Shown: positions 45,788 through 59,435, counted from the first letter of the stretch. The stretch is DNA of 64,000 bases from Buxus sempervirens (GCA_947561395.2 OX387183.1:42700901-42764900), one strand, 5' to 3'. Program-made: numbers and translations. The notes: generated by a model from the letters alone, not told the origin.

Positions 45788-46954
45788 AGGTTAGCAGGAC
45801 AATTCCTACTAAGTGGTGGACAATTATACAAAAGATCACACAATGATGTCCTACTCAGATGTGTCACAAAGGTTGAAGCAGAGAGATTAATAGAAACAAT
45901 TCATGGAGGAGTTTGTGGGCCGCATATGAATGGATACATGCTTGCGAAGAAAATACTGCGATTGGGATATTACTAGTCGACAATGGAGCACGATTGTTGT
46001 GTGCATGTCAAGAGGTGTCATTTGTGCCAAATATACGTTGACAATAAGCATTCACCACCAAGCAAGTTGCATAGCATGACATCACCATGACCTTTCTCAG
46101 TGTGGGGCATAGATGTCATTGGGATGATTTCTCCAAAAGCATCAAATGGACACCGGTTTATTCTTGTAGCAATCGACTATTTCATGAAGTGGGTTGAAGA
46201 TGCCTCATATGGAAACATCACAAGGAACCACATTCTTAAGTTTTTTAAGCACAACATAATTTGTCGCTATGGTTTGCCAAACGCTATAGTATCAGACAAC
46301 CCTTCAAATATTAAGAACAAGAACATAAAGAAAATGTGTGAACGGTTTTAGATCACCCATCGCAAGTCAGCTCAATATAAACGAAAGATGAATGGGGCAG
46401 TAGAGGCAGCAAATTAGAATATAAAGAAGATAATTCAGAAGATGGTAGTGAGTTATAGAGATTGGCACGAGATGCTACCATTTGCTCTACATGCCTATAG
46501 AACTTCAATCCGGACTTCTACTGGGGCAATGCCGTACTCCTTAGTTTATGGAACAGAGGCAGTTTTACCTGTTGGAGTGGAGATCCCGTCACTAAGAGTG
46601 CTCATGGAAGCATAATTGGAAGAAGCTGAATGGATACAATCCATATATGATCAACTCAACCTAATAGAAGAAAAGCGTTTAAATGCGCTTTGTCATGGCC
46701 AGTTGTACCAGAAAAGGATGGCCAGAGCTTACAATAAGAAGGTGAAGCCCAGAACTTTCCAAGTAGGTAATTTGGTTCTAAAAAAAATATTACCATTCCT
46801 GGAGGATCCTCGTGGAAAGTTTAAGCCGAATTGGGAATGACCTTACATGGTGAAGAAGGTCCTATCAGGAGGAGCTTTCGTCTTGTCGGAAATGGATGGG
46901 AATGATTTTCCTGAGCCAATTAACTCTGATGCTGTCAGAAGGTATTTTCCTTGA
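45788..46954 (+). pseudogene. Tat integrase
   Basis: An HHCC zinc finger (HGGVCGPHMN...CCVHVKRCHLCQ) precedes the core with WGIDVIG, VSDNPSN and a third acidic residue in NGAVEAAN. RTSTGAMPYSLVYGTEAVLPVEVE-like sequence and the C-terminal GNLVLKK...DPRGKFKPNWE...NSDAVRRYF end follow. At least seven stops (TAG, TGA, TAA) are scattered; most fit C-to-T or G-to-A changes of Gln or Trp codons. Confidence 0.88.
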
Positions 46955-47880
46955 AGGAATAATAGTAGGAAATGATTCGAGGCCATTTTTATCTTTATCC
47001 CTCAAAAATTTTAAAATCCTTAGCCTAGCCAAGTTGAGCTTGTTCATATTTTTCTGAAGCCTAAACTGGGACATACAGTTTCATACTGGGACAAAGTCAA
47101 TAGAGGCAAAAATAAAATACAAGAAAGAGCGAAAAAAAGAGTATAGTGGCAAATGAAAGCCAAATGCAAAAAGAGAAAAAAAATGGAATATTTGGGAATG
47201 GGGCCATATTCAAATTAACTATAAGCCCGTTTGTTCTATTTTCAATATTTGAAAATCTTTGAGCCTATAATATCCTTCATTTCATAAACTCAACCTAGCT
47301 TCGTTTTGTCCTATTTTTAAGCCCTCGGTGATCTTATTGTGTTCCTTCAACCTTCAGAGTCAGATTAGTGATGACGGAATGATACTATGGCATTTCTAGA
47401 AAAGGAAGTTAAAAACCTCACTGTATGTGGGGTTTCTAGAAAAATGGTTGAGTTGATCAAAGTCTCCAATGGAATCAGCACAAGTCTGAGCTGATGAAGG
47501 ATAACAGGAACAATAGAGAAGAAATGGTATTTGGGGACAAGTCTAAAGGTCCTAAGGTTGACAGGTTTGGTTCTTCCCTGTTGCTTGAAATACCCCTTTT
47601 ATTATTTGACTTGACTTTAATTCTATGAATTATATGTGATTAAGTATTATGGACCACTTTTAAAAAAAAAAATATGTACAAAAAATACATAAAAAAGGAA
47701 AATTATATTTTGGCCAATGATGAGAAATCAGTGACTTTTCATAAAACTATCTGTTTTTACAAGCATATGAGAGTTCTGAGGCCAATAGTAAAAAAACCTA
47801 TTTTTGTTATATCATTTCTATGCCTTTCTACTATTTGAGTTTCTTTTGTACAAAAGTGTGAAAGAGAAAAAACTATACAA
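46955..47880 (+). other. Non-coding post-pol spacer of Tat element
   Basis: AT-rich spacer with short degenerate repeats of the 'ACTGGGACA' and 'CTTCGTTTTGTCC' type. No gene seen. Confidence 0.6.
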
Positions 47881-47884
47881 TAAG

Positions 47885-49523
47885 CTACGGTTTCTTCCCA
47901 AGCTCTCGAATCCAAGCTGCCTGAGCCGCAACAAGTCTCGGGGCCCTCTTTGCAGTCGGATCGCTGAGAAAAGATATGACATCATCTGACAAAGACTACC
48001 GGATCCTCATATCCCTAAGCCTCTCGAGAGTCTCATCATGCCTACGGCGCACAGCTCAAACCTCAAATCGACGGGCCTGGATCTACTCTGCAAGTTGCCT
48101 CTCTAAGTTAGCACACCGAAGCCTCATCGCTCTAGACTCCTCAAACCAAATATGCTGAAGGCGTCTATGGGATGCTCTCTCTGTCTCCAAAAGATCCTCA
48201 TAGGTTGGAGAAGGAACCGCAAGAAGCTCCTCTGGTACTGGGGCACAACTTTGCACCTGCTCCCTGATCCAGAAGAGGTAATCCTTCACGTGCAAGTTAG
48301 AGAAAACAGGACCCCTCAAAAAGTAGGCATGGGACCACTCCTTCATCAAGCGGAAACACAGCCCCATGGTAGTTGGTGTGAGTGGGCCCAAAAACTCATC
48401 ATATCCATGAGGGATCATGATCCCCTGCACCCCTCCTAACTACCTAAGGACTCTCAAGGGCAGATAAAGCACTACAGACCTCAAGCCAACCAGCACCAAG
48501 AAGTTCTGGTCCTGGAAGTTGATCACTGTCTCAGAGCATGGCTGATAGGTGCTAGGCCACCTCACCTGATCATCCTGAAGAGTGCCCAAAAATACAAACC
48601 AGCCGCGCTTGCCACCCTAGATGTTCGGACACCCCCGATTGTTCATCAGTGTAGGGACATCTATCCTGGGAAAGAAGCGGCGATCTATCATCTCTATCTA
48701 GGTCAAATGATCAAGTAGCCAAAGCTGCAAAGAAAAGGGAAGCATTTCAATTTATTTACAAAAATTTCAATTTCACAAGTAAATTGTAATTCAAGAATAT
48801 GAAGTGGATTTTACCTGAAGAACTGGGGTGCAAGCTAGGAAGCTTTTCTTCCGCCTATGATAGTAGTCAGTCAGGGCCTGGTATATTCCAGCCAGGATCA
48901 TAGGGGCAAGCTTTTCGCGCTTCCTAACCTGGCAAATTATTGAAATGAGGGATAAGTCTACCTCAATATCATCTCGCGGGAAAAGCAGCTGGTTGACCAC
49001 TATCAAGGTTAAGGCATTGACCGGGCTTGCCGGTTCTCACTCCTGATCAGCTTTTCAGTCAGAAAAGACTTGGATAGGGTCAATAGGGCTTTTGAATCCC
49101 CCAGCACTTTATTTCCTATTCCTAAGAATGTGGAAGCTTCTTTTTGAAACTTGGTTTGAGGGGTGGGTTCACTATTTTGTGGGAGAACCTCAAATTGAGG
49201 ATGGTTTCCACTTCCTCAACTGTAGGGATCATTTCCTTGTCGCCAAACCTAAAGAGGTTTAATTGGGGTTCCCAATGCCCAATTAAAGCCTCTACAATCT
49301 CCCATTTATGTGGGATTTTTTGTAGCGAAAGGATATGCCTAAGATTGGCATTATCCCAATCAATCTCATCCTCCGGGGTAATTGAACTAACCCACCTCTC
49401 AAAGTAAGTATCTATGAAGGCATATCTAGTAAGGTTAGGAGGTTTCGACCTAATGGGTTGTCTTGTAGATGATGTTTCAGGTACAAAGGAGGAGGAAGGA
49501 GAAGAAGCTGAAGCAGAGGCCAT
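47885..49523 (-). pseudogene. Antisense gene of Tat element, DUF7745-like, with an intron
   Basis: The ATG at 49521-49523 opens a Ser-rich start, then LRHILSLQKIPHKWEIVEAL, IGHWEPQLNLFRFGD and PTVEEVETILNL. This resembles, from memory, the plant family annotated DUF7745, which is common in repeats. A 1-base slip in an A run near 49135 shifts the frame. The middle part (49006-48816) ends at a good donor, TTCTTCAG/GTAAAA (48815/48816). An acceptor, CTTTTCTTTGCAG, lies at about 48725, and the frame resumes with LWLLDHL. The C-terminal part (48430-47885) is a Glu/Arg-rich helical tail. Three or more stops make it a pseudogene. It shares no obvious residues with the LTR-D/copia extra protein. Function unknown. 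Confidence 0.7.
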
Positions 49524-49634
49524 TTGGCAGTCAGAGGATGATCAAAGGCAGCTACGAAGGGCGAAAATCGAAAAAAGGAGTTTTCTGACCTAAGAAAGAT
49601 GTCACAATGACGTTATGTCCGCAATTCAAGACTT

Positions 49635-49773
49635 TTTAAAATAAATAAGGTGGAAACCGCATACACAGAGCGGTTGAGACTCAACCACACATAATATGCG
49701 GTTGAGAATCTGCGGAGTTCAAAAACCGCATACAATGTGCATTTTAGGTGCATCTGCACTATATGTGCGGTTT
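49635..49773 (-). promoter_or_regulatory. AACCGCA / TGCGGTT dyads and TATA-like box before the antisense gene
   Basis: On the minus strand, 23-bp dyads at 49773-49751, 49745-49723 (half), 49704-49682 and 49676-49654 (two 28-bp steps) are followed by TTATTTATTTTAAAA (49649-49635) about 110 bp upstream of the ATG at 49523. The same word is in the element's LTR (60991-61073) and at 60476-60515. Confidence 0.75.
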
Positions 49774-49996
49774 TTTACAAAACACAAAACAAAAAAATAT
49801 ATGGCAATAAATAAATCATGTATTTTTAAGTTAACCTGTTCTTGTAAAGATAATATAGCATAATAAAATACAAAAAGCAAAAAAAAAAAAACAAAGATAT
49901 AAAGAAAGCAAATAAAAAAAAACAAGGATAAATGAAGCTCTTTTCTCATATATGGAAAAAAATAGAATACATCAAGTTCAATATATACAATGGATC

Positions 49997-50316
49997 CTAA
50001 TCTACTCTATCCCCTGCAGGTCCACTCCCACGGCCACGGACCTTAGATACGAGCTAAGAATGCAAACAGGAAGGGGTCAGGCTGAAGGTTTTAAGGAAAA
50101 GAGTTTATTTTCAGAGGGATAAGAGAATACCTCCGGGGTCGCCTCTCGCGAACCCTCAGAAGCTCTAGGGTCAGAAGCTGCCAAGCTACTGGGGGAAGAA
50201 GGATCATGATCCCATCTGGCCCTCAAAGAGGATGCCACCTCAGCTGGATCCCTCCGAACCCTCGAGGAAGAAGGCTCATCAGCGGGATCCCGAGAAGCAC
50301 AGCGAGTGCAGGCCAT
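49997..50316 (-). CDS. Small two-exon antisense ORF in Tat element
   Basis: Exon 1 (50316-50131) encodes 62 codons rich in Arg, Ser, Pro and Asp, starting MACTRCASRDPADEPSSSR. A GAG/GTATTC donor and a TTTGCATTCTTAG acceptor bound a 77-nt intron (50130-50054). Exon 2 (50053-49997) joins in phase 0 and adds a basic Gly/Arg tail (VRGRGSGPAGDRVD) before TAG, giving 80 residues. An acceptor, TATCTTGTAG, abuts the ATG, so an upstream leader exon is expected. A strong donor CAG/GTAAGTGA at 60058-60059 downstream of a dyad/TATA block (60430-60515) is the best candidate. The frame is open, but expression is unproven. No family recognised. Confidence 0.5.
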
Positions 50317-51099
50317 CTACAAGATAAAATTTCAGGGAGAAATTCATTATATTTTTGCACTTTAAGTCAGATTTTTATGCTTTCTTTACTATGGTTGTTC
50401 TTCAAGTTAATCAAATTTGTTTGTTTACAAGAAAACCCAAAAAAAAAGGAGATCGGAGGAAACACTTCAAAAGTGCCCGACCGAACCAGGATCTGACTCT
50501 TTCGTTCTCCAAATTTTTTTAGGAAGCTTTATTGTTATCTGGTTATTTTTGTTATATATAAGAATTATATACAGGAAATGAAAATATCCTATATATCCTT
50601 CTTATATTTGAAAAAGAAAGAAAAAAGAAAGATGCTAAAAAGAGTTTTAGGAGTTGTTGGGTTACCTCTAAAATGTTAGAACTCTAATTTGTTTACAAGT
50701 TACCTAGATCACCTGATTGCTAAATTGGTTTTATTTCAGATTTAAGCAATAGTACTTCAGAATTAGAAAGCTAAACAAAATGGTTCAACGTCACTGAAGC
50801 GAAGCATTCAAGTGTTCAGCCCAAATCAAATGTTGGCAAAATAGAATCAGTGAAACCGTGGCAATAAAATAGAACATGTTCAGAGAATAGCAAATGCTCA
50901 GAAAAATCAGCATGGAAGTATGACAAGTGTGTACATCAGTGCTCAAATAGTCAGACCATATGAAGCATGCTATACTGACAAAGGCATTCAATGAGGAATT
51001 TACAGCAGCGTGGTGAAGAATCGAACAGAAAATAGCTTAAGCATAAATCAAGGAGTAAGGGGTCAAGCTTGTACATGAATCAAGTTAGGGAATCAAGAT
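50317..51099 (+). other. Tat 3' internal spacer before LTR-C insertion
   Basis: AT-rich sequence without gene. It would form part of the leader intron of the antisense unit if the 60.06-kb donor is used. The last five bases, AAGAT, are the target duplication of the LTR-C solo LTR. Confidence 0.5.
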
Positions 51100-53731
51100 T
51101 GTTAGCACCTTGGGCGCGCGGAAAAAGCGTGTTACAATCTTTTATGGAGTTGCCACTACCTAAAATGGTGCAGGTAGACACCCATTGACTTTTGGTCTAA
51201 ACCAATGATTCTAGATAAGTGACAATATTACAACCCAAGGAAGTCCTTGAACACCCTAGCTTGCCCCACCGAAATGGGTTCCCTTAAATCAGTTGGATCA
51301 TATTTGGGTTGATTTACTATCATTTAATTTTTTTATCTTTTATCTTTTATATGTTTTTTTTATTTTTTTTATGATCACATGTGTACAAATATTGGAGGAA
51401 TGGGGGTTACTATACTACATCCTATATAAAATATAATACATATGTAAAAGAAAATCCAAAATAAGGAAATCCAAATCAAATATTCCAACATGGAGCAATG
51501 TACTTGGTTTCTTAAAAAAATTAAAAATATATATTTTTTTATATTTTTTTATTTAACCAGCCACATCATTTTATTTTTTATTGCTTTCTTATGCCTTTTT
51601 TTATGATAATTTATTTGTAGAAAGCATGTGTCAAAAAAAAAAAAACTCAATCATATTTTATCATTGAAGATTACACTTTATTTTCCATATTTTTTTTATT
51701 CTTATTTCTAAGAATTTGGAGAAAAGGAGAAGTGTTATAAGAAATTAATTAAAGTTACAAATGTTTAAGCCTATGATCTAAAAAAATAATTAAGAAATTA
51801 AAAATTAAATATATTAGTTAAGCCTATTATCTAAAGAATTAAGAGAAGAATTAAAAAATTCTGGTTCTTATAGTTAATTATGTTGTTATTTGTTTAAAAA
51901 GAAAGAACAAATGAAGGCCTAGGGGTTATTTAAAAAAGGTTTTATGGAAGAGGTAAAACATGAAATAAAATAAGTTCTTTTTAAATCCTTCAACTTTTTA
52001 GAATAACAAATTAGGCACAATAGTTTATCAAATTCTCAAAAATCAACCCCCAAAACCATTCGTTCAACAGATTTTTTTTTTGTCTTGGCTTTCCCCATCT
52101 TCCAATTTCTCCCCTTTATTTCACTCCAACTTCTCTAAATTCCTTTCTAATTCTCAAACACAAGAGAAAAAGAATTAAGAGAGAATTAAAAATTAAAGTT
52201 ACAAATAAAAAATGCGGCCATGGCCATAACAGTAATATGCTTTATTTAACAACACTAACATGAAATAACACATTCGGCCATAACAATAACATGCTTTGTA
52301 TTATTTTCACTTTGACAATTTAACAATACTAAAAAATACTTAATTGAAGAATCAACAAATAAAATAAAATAAAAACCTGGTATGGAGTCGATTTCCCTGA
52401 AACTGGTGAGCACAACTCCGAATGTTTCCCCCCTTTTTCTTGCACAAACTCCTTCCACCTCTTTTTCTCACTTCCCTCTTTGATTTTTTCAAAGAAGTCT
52501 CTTCTTTCCTCCCCCCTCTTTTGCTCCCAACTTCTATCCTTTTTATAGAGAATTCCCACCCCTTCAACTTCTTAACCTCTAACATTTCCTCTTCCTCTCC
52601 TAAACCTCTCCTCTCCCTAACTTCTCATCTTCCTCTCTTAAACATCTAACTCCTCTCCTTGCTCTCTTAAACACCAAAACTCCTAACTCCCCATCTTCCT
52701 CTCTTAAACACCTAAACTCCTAACTCTTCCTCTTCTTCTCTTTAAACACCTAAACCCCTAACTTTTCCTCTTCTTCTTTTTAAACACCATCATTTATTTA
52801 GGTTTGGTCAAAGTCTATTTTGTCCCATATTTTTTAAGTTTAGTCTTAATATCTCAAGAGAACATGAGTTGGACCAATTCGTCCAACTCATTTCTCTTTG
52901 TTTATATTTTTTTATTTTCTTTTAATCTCAAAACTTTTATTAAATTTTTTATTTATTTGCATAACAAACTGTGACATCCTGGCTGTCTGGGCAGGTGAAT
53001 GGGTAATCTCCCTAGGCAAGCTACTAGGTGAGGATGTGCATATGGTTGGGACCCCACAACGCTCGGGGATGCTATAAGTAGTCTTAAGACTCCCTGTGTG
53101 CGCCTGACTTCGGTGTGTCGCACTGGGTAAAATGAGAATTTGGAGTCGCCACGGCCTGATGGCATGCAGGCGGACACCTGGGAGCCTAGATTTTCTATTA
53201 GACTTGGTCTGCGGCTTGAGATTCTAAGTAAGTTCTCGGTTACGGTCCGGGGAAGTCCGTAGACACCCCGGTCCGCCCCGTCAAGTGACGGGTCCCATAG
53301 GTTTCCCTGGTTTGAGTCAACTTTGGTCTCTCACTCACCCGATTCCTAATCCAACATGCTCATTTGGTTAAGTCTGGCGGGACCGCCAAAGTGGTGTGGG
53401 TCCCTTTACTTGATTTTATCCTTTTAGTTAAAGATGAGATGAGTCTGATTGGGTGGACCCCGTTGGAGGGCCCACGGTATCCCTTGGTGGGCCAAGTGTG
53501 GCCCACATGTTCCTTGGTGGGCCAAGTGTGGCCTTTTGGACTTTAGTTCAATTTGATTTTATTTTATTTTGGAGTTCAAGTTGGGTTATTACGTGACTTC
53601 CATGCAAAGTGGGCCGGATTGCTTTGTGGGCCCCTGAGTGGGCCACACATGGTAGCCAAGTGACTTATTGGTTTTAACTTTATTAAGTTTCACAAAGGGG
53701 CCAGGCCTTGGGCTTGGGGCCCTTTACCTGG

Positions 53732-56700
53732 TGTGCACACCCGATTTCGGTCGCACGATGAGGCGCACGCAAAATGATGCGTGCCTCGAGATTTGTTTGG
53801 AGTCGCCACTGCCTGATGGGGTTTAGGCAGACACCTGGGTGCCTAAGTTCTTCTACTAAGGCTTGATCTGTTGCTTAAGATTCTAAGTAGGTTCTCGGTT
53901 GCGGTCTGGGGAAGTCCGTAGACACTCCAGTCCACCCCGTCAAGTGACGGGTCCCATAAGTTTCCCTGGTTTGAGTCAACTTAGTTGGTCTCTCACTCAC
54001 CCGATGCCTAATCCAGCATTCAATTTTGGTTAAGTCTGGCGGGACCGCCAAAGTGGTGTGGGTCCCTTTACTTGATTTTATCTTCTTATTATTGAATGAA
54101 GTGAGTCTGATTGGGTGGGCCCCGTTGGAAGGCCCACGGATCCCTTGGTGGGCTTGGTTGAGCCCACGTGTCCCTTGGTGGGCCTCAGTCTAGCCTGAGA
54201 GGCCCTTTGGGCTTTGGTTCAAATGAATTGATTTTACTTTAAGGTTTAAGTTGGATTATTTAAATGGATTTCATGCCAAAAGTGGGCCGGGACTTTTTGT
54301 GGGCCCTTGACTGGGCCATACAGTCGGTTGCCAAGTGATTTTTGATTTATCTTTCTTATCTGTGCCAAAATAGGCCAAGCATTGGGCTTGGGGCCCTTTA
54401 CCTGGGCTCGGGCTTGAAAGCCCAAGACTTTCTGAGATAGGGTTTGGAAACCCTGCACTTGTTTGGTTTAATGGGCTTAGTGGGCCCGACAGGCCCTACC
54501 CGTGGTCTCGGCCAAACCACAACCTACTTTAAGCATGCATGGCCCAAATAGGCCTTGGGTGGGCCTCAAGTGGTCTAGCCCACTCAAATGGGTTGATTTT
54601 ATCTTTATTTAAAAAAAGGAGTTTGTCGGGCTTGGTGGGCCCCGTTGGAAGACCCACCGGGAATCAATTTGGACCGGGTGTCCAAGGCCCATCTTGGGTC
54701 TCCGGTTGACCCGAAAACCCTTCTGGTTCGCCCATATTTGATCAAACACACCAAAAAATCACACAAGATCAGCAAAAATGGCAAAAAATGAATTCTGGCA
54801 GTGTAGCCGGCCTGAGATGCCGGCTACGCACACAGGACAGTGTATCCAGCATTCTTCGCCGGTTACAAACGGATCTCTGTTGATCCGGCCTGAGTTGCCG
54901 GATCAACATACATAATCCATTTTTTTGGATTTTTCCAATGGGGTTGGTTTCTTGGGTTCTTAGGGTGTCTCAGTAGTTGCGTGGGCCCCTATGGGGGCCC
55001 ACAATGGTCCAGATGAAGCCATTTGGCTTTTCTTTTGGGGTTTTCAAAATCAAAACAGCAAGGGGATGGGTGGGGGTTCCCTTTCTCCTCTCTCTTGCAA
55101 GGGACAGTACTTGAACAGGGATCAAGCATCCCTGTTTCGGTCTTTGGCTTTTGGAAAAATGAGCAAACATGCGTGCACATAGGAGGACATCAAACCAAGA
55201 TAAAACACATGTTTCAAAGCATGGTTGGATTATACGAGAAAGTGGGCCACCTAAGAGCAAAAAAAATCTTGTTTTCATCGCATGCATACTTCACCCAAAC
55301 AGTGACCTACTCATATCAACTAAGCATGCTTCTAGCAAATGAAAATCCATGCAAGCACATAGGGATGCACAAGCAAAGGCGTTGGCTCCTCATGATCACA
55401 AAACAATGATAAAAAAATGATAGAAACCTACATGAGAACATGTGAAAATAGTTGCAAAATGAGGCAATTTTATAACCCTACAAATCATGGCACGTATGCT
55501 TGAAATTCTAAAGAACAATCAAGAGGGTATTATGCATTCACATGATAACGACTAGGCATGCATAAGACAGCAACTAGACTATGTATGACCAAACATAAGA
55601 CATAAACTCCAGCATGCGTCTCATGATCTTTACCATGACAATATCAATCTAGATCATGCTCTTGTTCTAAGAGAAGACTCACATAAAGAAGGGAATAGAA
55701 GGGGGGGTTACTTTAGGGATACATTAGATGGCACACATGAATGGAACATGCTCCACTCTTTGAAGAATAGACCTCCATGACGAAAGCCAAAACAGTAGCC
55801 GAATGGTGGTTGCAAGGTCTCTCTAACCCACCAAACTACTCCCTAGCCTCTCTTTATTCTACCGGCATCTTACCTTTCTTGCCATGTGGGGCTGACCGTC
55901 CATCAAATGAGCATGAGAATGTGACAACAACAACATCAAGAGGACATGCACATGGGGAACAAAATGGGAGAGGATGGCATGCTTGAAATGGTAAGAAACA
56001 CATGGTCAAAACACATGCTCATATGGAGCTCATTTTCATATATCATGAACAAAAGGCCATAGGGAACATCACCTTGGGGTTTTTGAACCCTTGAGTGGAG
56101 TGGTAGCACCTCCTTTTGGGCTGGAGCAGCACTTCAAGCTCTTCTTCTCCTAGCACCAAGGAGCTTCAAGTATGTTTCTTGGGTTGAGAACCAAGGGTGA
56201 AAAGGGTAGGAGGCCTTGAGATCAATTTTGGTGAGTTTTGGGGTGAGTGGAGGTGACAAAATGGAGGTGCACAAGAGGGTGCAGCCATGGGAGAGCTTGG
56301 GAGAGATGGGAGAAACTGAGAGAGGTGGGAGAGATCTCCCAAAAAAAATCAATCGACCATGAGCAAGGGTGCTAGGGTTTCTTTTTATAATCCATGACCA
56401 AAAGGCAATTACTTTTCACTTTTATGACCAAAACCTTTCCCCTTTTCCATCCATGCCCTTTTTTAAACATATGCAATGATGGTTTCAAGACTTAGCCTCC
56501 AAGTAAACTTGGAGGCCAAGTCTTGCTTGGACTGTGGAGAATTCGTCCAACCACATATATTTTTTATTTTCTTTTTTTTCTTATGTACCTTTATTATTAT
56601 TATATTAAGATTTTTTGTTTCAAGTTTTGGATGCACATGCATCTTTTAATTTTTTTCCTTTTCTTTTATTTTAAATACTTTAATTAGATTTTTAGCAAAA

Positions 56701-57298
56701 AATATTATTTTTTAATTCAAAACTTTTCATTTTGCTGCTCTTTCTTCACTGTTTGCCACGTGTGCAGATTTTCAGAAACTTCAACTGCTCACAACTCACT
56801 TGTCTGATATCCAATTTTAGCAAACTTAGTGGCATTGGAATCAGTACGAGATTACCTATCTACTGAATTTCAGTTTAGTAGCAAATTCGAGTTTTTTAGC
56901 AGAAGTGCTGGGCCGCGTCCGGGAGCCGATTTTGCTCATATTTCCTTATCCGGGACTCCGATTCCAGCAAACTCAGTTGCGTTGGAATCGTGTTGAGATG
57001 CTCTTTCTGCTGGTATCAAATGAGGTAGCGGATTTGGGGTTTAGCAGAGAGTCCATTTCTGCTTTTCTCAGATTTGACCAGTCCATAACTACTTCATCTG
57101 GACTCCGATTTGAGCAAACTCTATTCCATTAGAATCGTATCGGAATCCTCTTTCCAATGGTGGGAAGCATGGCAACTGATTTGCACCAGATAAAAAGTCA
57201 ACTTTTTGACTTTCTCAAGTTTGACTTTCACAAGTTTGACTTTTCAAATAAAATTTCATTTTCTACATTTTGGGAGACGCGAAAATGAGGTACTTACA
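53732..57298 (-). mobile_element. LTR-B copy B3b (inner, reverse strand) inside B3
   Basis: This 3567-bp copy has a perfect CCTGG duplication (53727-53731 and 57299-57303). It is the same family inserted into itself in the same orientation. It has a dyad cluster at 54803-54906 and two GGGCCCCGTTGGAAG motifs (54118 and 54640). The ORFs inside do not resemble any protein I know. Confidence 0.93.
54803..54906 (-). repeat. Dyads with covarying arms in B3b
   Basis: Three dyads occur: GTAGCCGG / CCGGCTAC (54803-54827), an imperfect GTATCCAGC / GCCGGTTAC (54843-54867), and TTGATCCGG / CCGGATCAA (54880-54906). Steps are about 40 and 38. The changed arms match each other, and the centres (CCTGAGATG and CCTGAGTTG) are close to those in LTR-A. 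Confidence 0.9.
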
Positions 57299-59435
57299 CC
57301 TGGGCTTGGGCTTGAAAGCCCAAGACTTACTGAGTTATGGTTAGAAACCCTAATTTTATTTAGTGAGTGGGCTTGGTGGGCCCGACAGGCCCCGCCCTTG
57401 GTCTCGGCCAAACCACAACATAATTTCAGCATGCAAGCCCCACATAGGGCTTGGGTGGGCCTCAAGTGGTCTGGCCCGCCCAGTTCCTTTGATTATCTTA
57501 TTTAAGCACAATTTAGTGGTTCGGGCTGGGTGGGCCCCGTTGGAAGGCCCACTGGGAATCAAGTTAGACCAGGTCGTCTGAGTCCCATGTTGGGTTTCCG
57601 GGTCACCTGGAAACCCTATTGGCACACTTGGTTCGGTTTGAGAATGTTACCCACAGTCAGCAAAGATTACAGAATATGCAGAAATCATGCAATACAGAAA
57701 ATATACAAAAATCACATAATCTGGGTCCAAGGGGAGGGACCTCGGGCCCCTGTGGGCCAACAGGGTTGGGGGGTGCGGGTGGCGAAGCCCCCAGCGGTAC
57801 GGTACAAGGGTATTTTCGGATTTTTAAAAATATAAGCAACTCGGCCTTAAAAGGGGTATGCGCTGACCTCCGGGCGCTAGGCGCGAGGTCAGCGGATCGA
57901 AACAACCAAAAAAAAGGCATCCGCGCATGAGCTTCGCACGAGCTCTACGGATGCAAAAAGTGCTCCGCACGAGCTTCGCGCGAGCTCGGCGGATGCAAAG
58001 GTGCTCCGCGCGAGCTTCGGGCGAGATTAGCGCATACCCCTGGTTCTCTGTTTTTCTCTCAAACTCAATGTCTGGCTTGATTTTCAGGCCCTGTAACCAC
58101 TTTCTGGTGTTTCTACAACTCCCATAAGGCATTTAAACATGCATCGAAGTTAATCTAACCTAGATCATCATCCAAATCAAAATCTCTTGGCAAAAATCCA
58201 ATCCCAAAAACAACAAAGACCGGACTGACGAAGGGAACAGGGGGCTTATATCGGGGTACAACAGATGGAGAAATCATAGGGGAACATGCTCCCCCTTCGA
58301 ATCAAACAAGTAATATCAGTGAAGAACAAAATGCTAGAAAACAAAACATCGCAATGAACTTATTTATTTTGGACAAGAGGTCGTCGGGAACATTACCTGG
58401 GTTTTAATCTTTTGCAGGGTGTGCGTGAGGCTTCCTGGGAGTGCACGAACAGTTGCTGGAGCCTCCTCCTTCGAGCATCAAGAGCATTTCGCCTTCGAGC
58501 ATCAAGAGGTGAGGATGGGAAGAAGGATCCGAGGAAGGTGGAGAAGAAGTGTGTCTGGTTTTTTTATGGGAAGATGGTGGTCAAGACCACCTGTGCCCGA
58601 CGAAGAAGAAGCCAACGAAAAAGAAAACCCCAATGAGGAAGAAAGCCAAACTCCAAACCGCCAACCAAAAAATGCCAAACCCCTTGCAATGAAGGTTGTC
58701 GCGGCTTTTATAGAAGAAGACATGGGGGTATCCGCCGAGCTGGCACCATTTGGTGCTGAGTACCTGTCGCTCGGCGCAAGCGACACAATTATTGCAAAAC
58801 AATTAATCCGGCCGCGGTTTTGTTTAAAAATCCGAAAATTAAGATATAGTCCCTGGGATATTTGGGTTTAATATTATTTTATTCAGATATTTTCAGATTG
58901 GTCCCTGGGATCTTTTGAATGTTTGGATATTCATGGATTTGATCCCCGAGATATTTTCCTGCGCAACTCGCCACGTGTGCCGCTCTCTGCCACGTGCGCA
59001 GTTTGCCGGTTTTGCTGCTCGGAAACTTTGTCAGCTCATATCTTCTTCATCCGGGCTCCGATTTGGGCAAACTCAGTTGCGTTAGAACCGTATCGGAGCC
59101 CTCTATCCAATGGAATGGGGGTAAGCACTTGGATCAGGGTTTAGCAGAAGGTCAACTTTCGGTTCCCCCTCAAGTTTGACCGCCCGCAGAACCTTTATCC
59201 GGACTCCGATTCCAACAAACTCAGTTGCGTTGGAACCGTGTCGGGATTCTATATCCAATGAGATAAAGCGAGGTAGCCAATTATCACTTGATCAAAAAGT
59301 CAATTTTCATCCCCTCAGGGTTTGACTTTCTGCCAGGGTTTTTATTTTTAGCACTTCCAGGGGTGCAAAAATAAGGTGCTTACACCCCCAACTAAGCAAA
59401 AGGCCTTTTAAGGAACAACACGGGACTAAATCCCT

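Larger units (their letters stand above)
53095..59384 (-). mobile_element. LTR-B copy B3 (outer, reverse strand)
   Basis: It is inserted in the Cassandra-like LTR with flanks CTCCC (53090-53094) and CCCCC (59385-59389), a duplication with one mismatch. On the minus strand it starts TGTAAGCACCTTATTTTTGC. Its own 2.7 kb includes the dyads GTCGCT/AGCGAC (58766-58784) and GCACCA/TGGTGC (58743-58756), a TATA box at about 58706-58712 (minus), and a GAGCTTCGCGCGAGCTC-rich word cluster at 57880-58030. It is interrupted by copy B3b. Confidence 0.88.
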
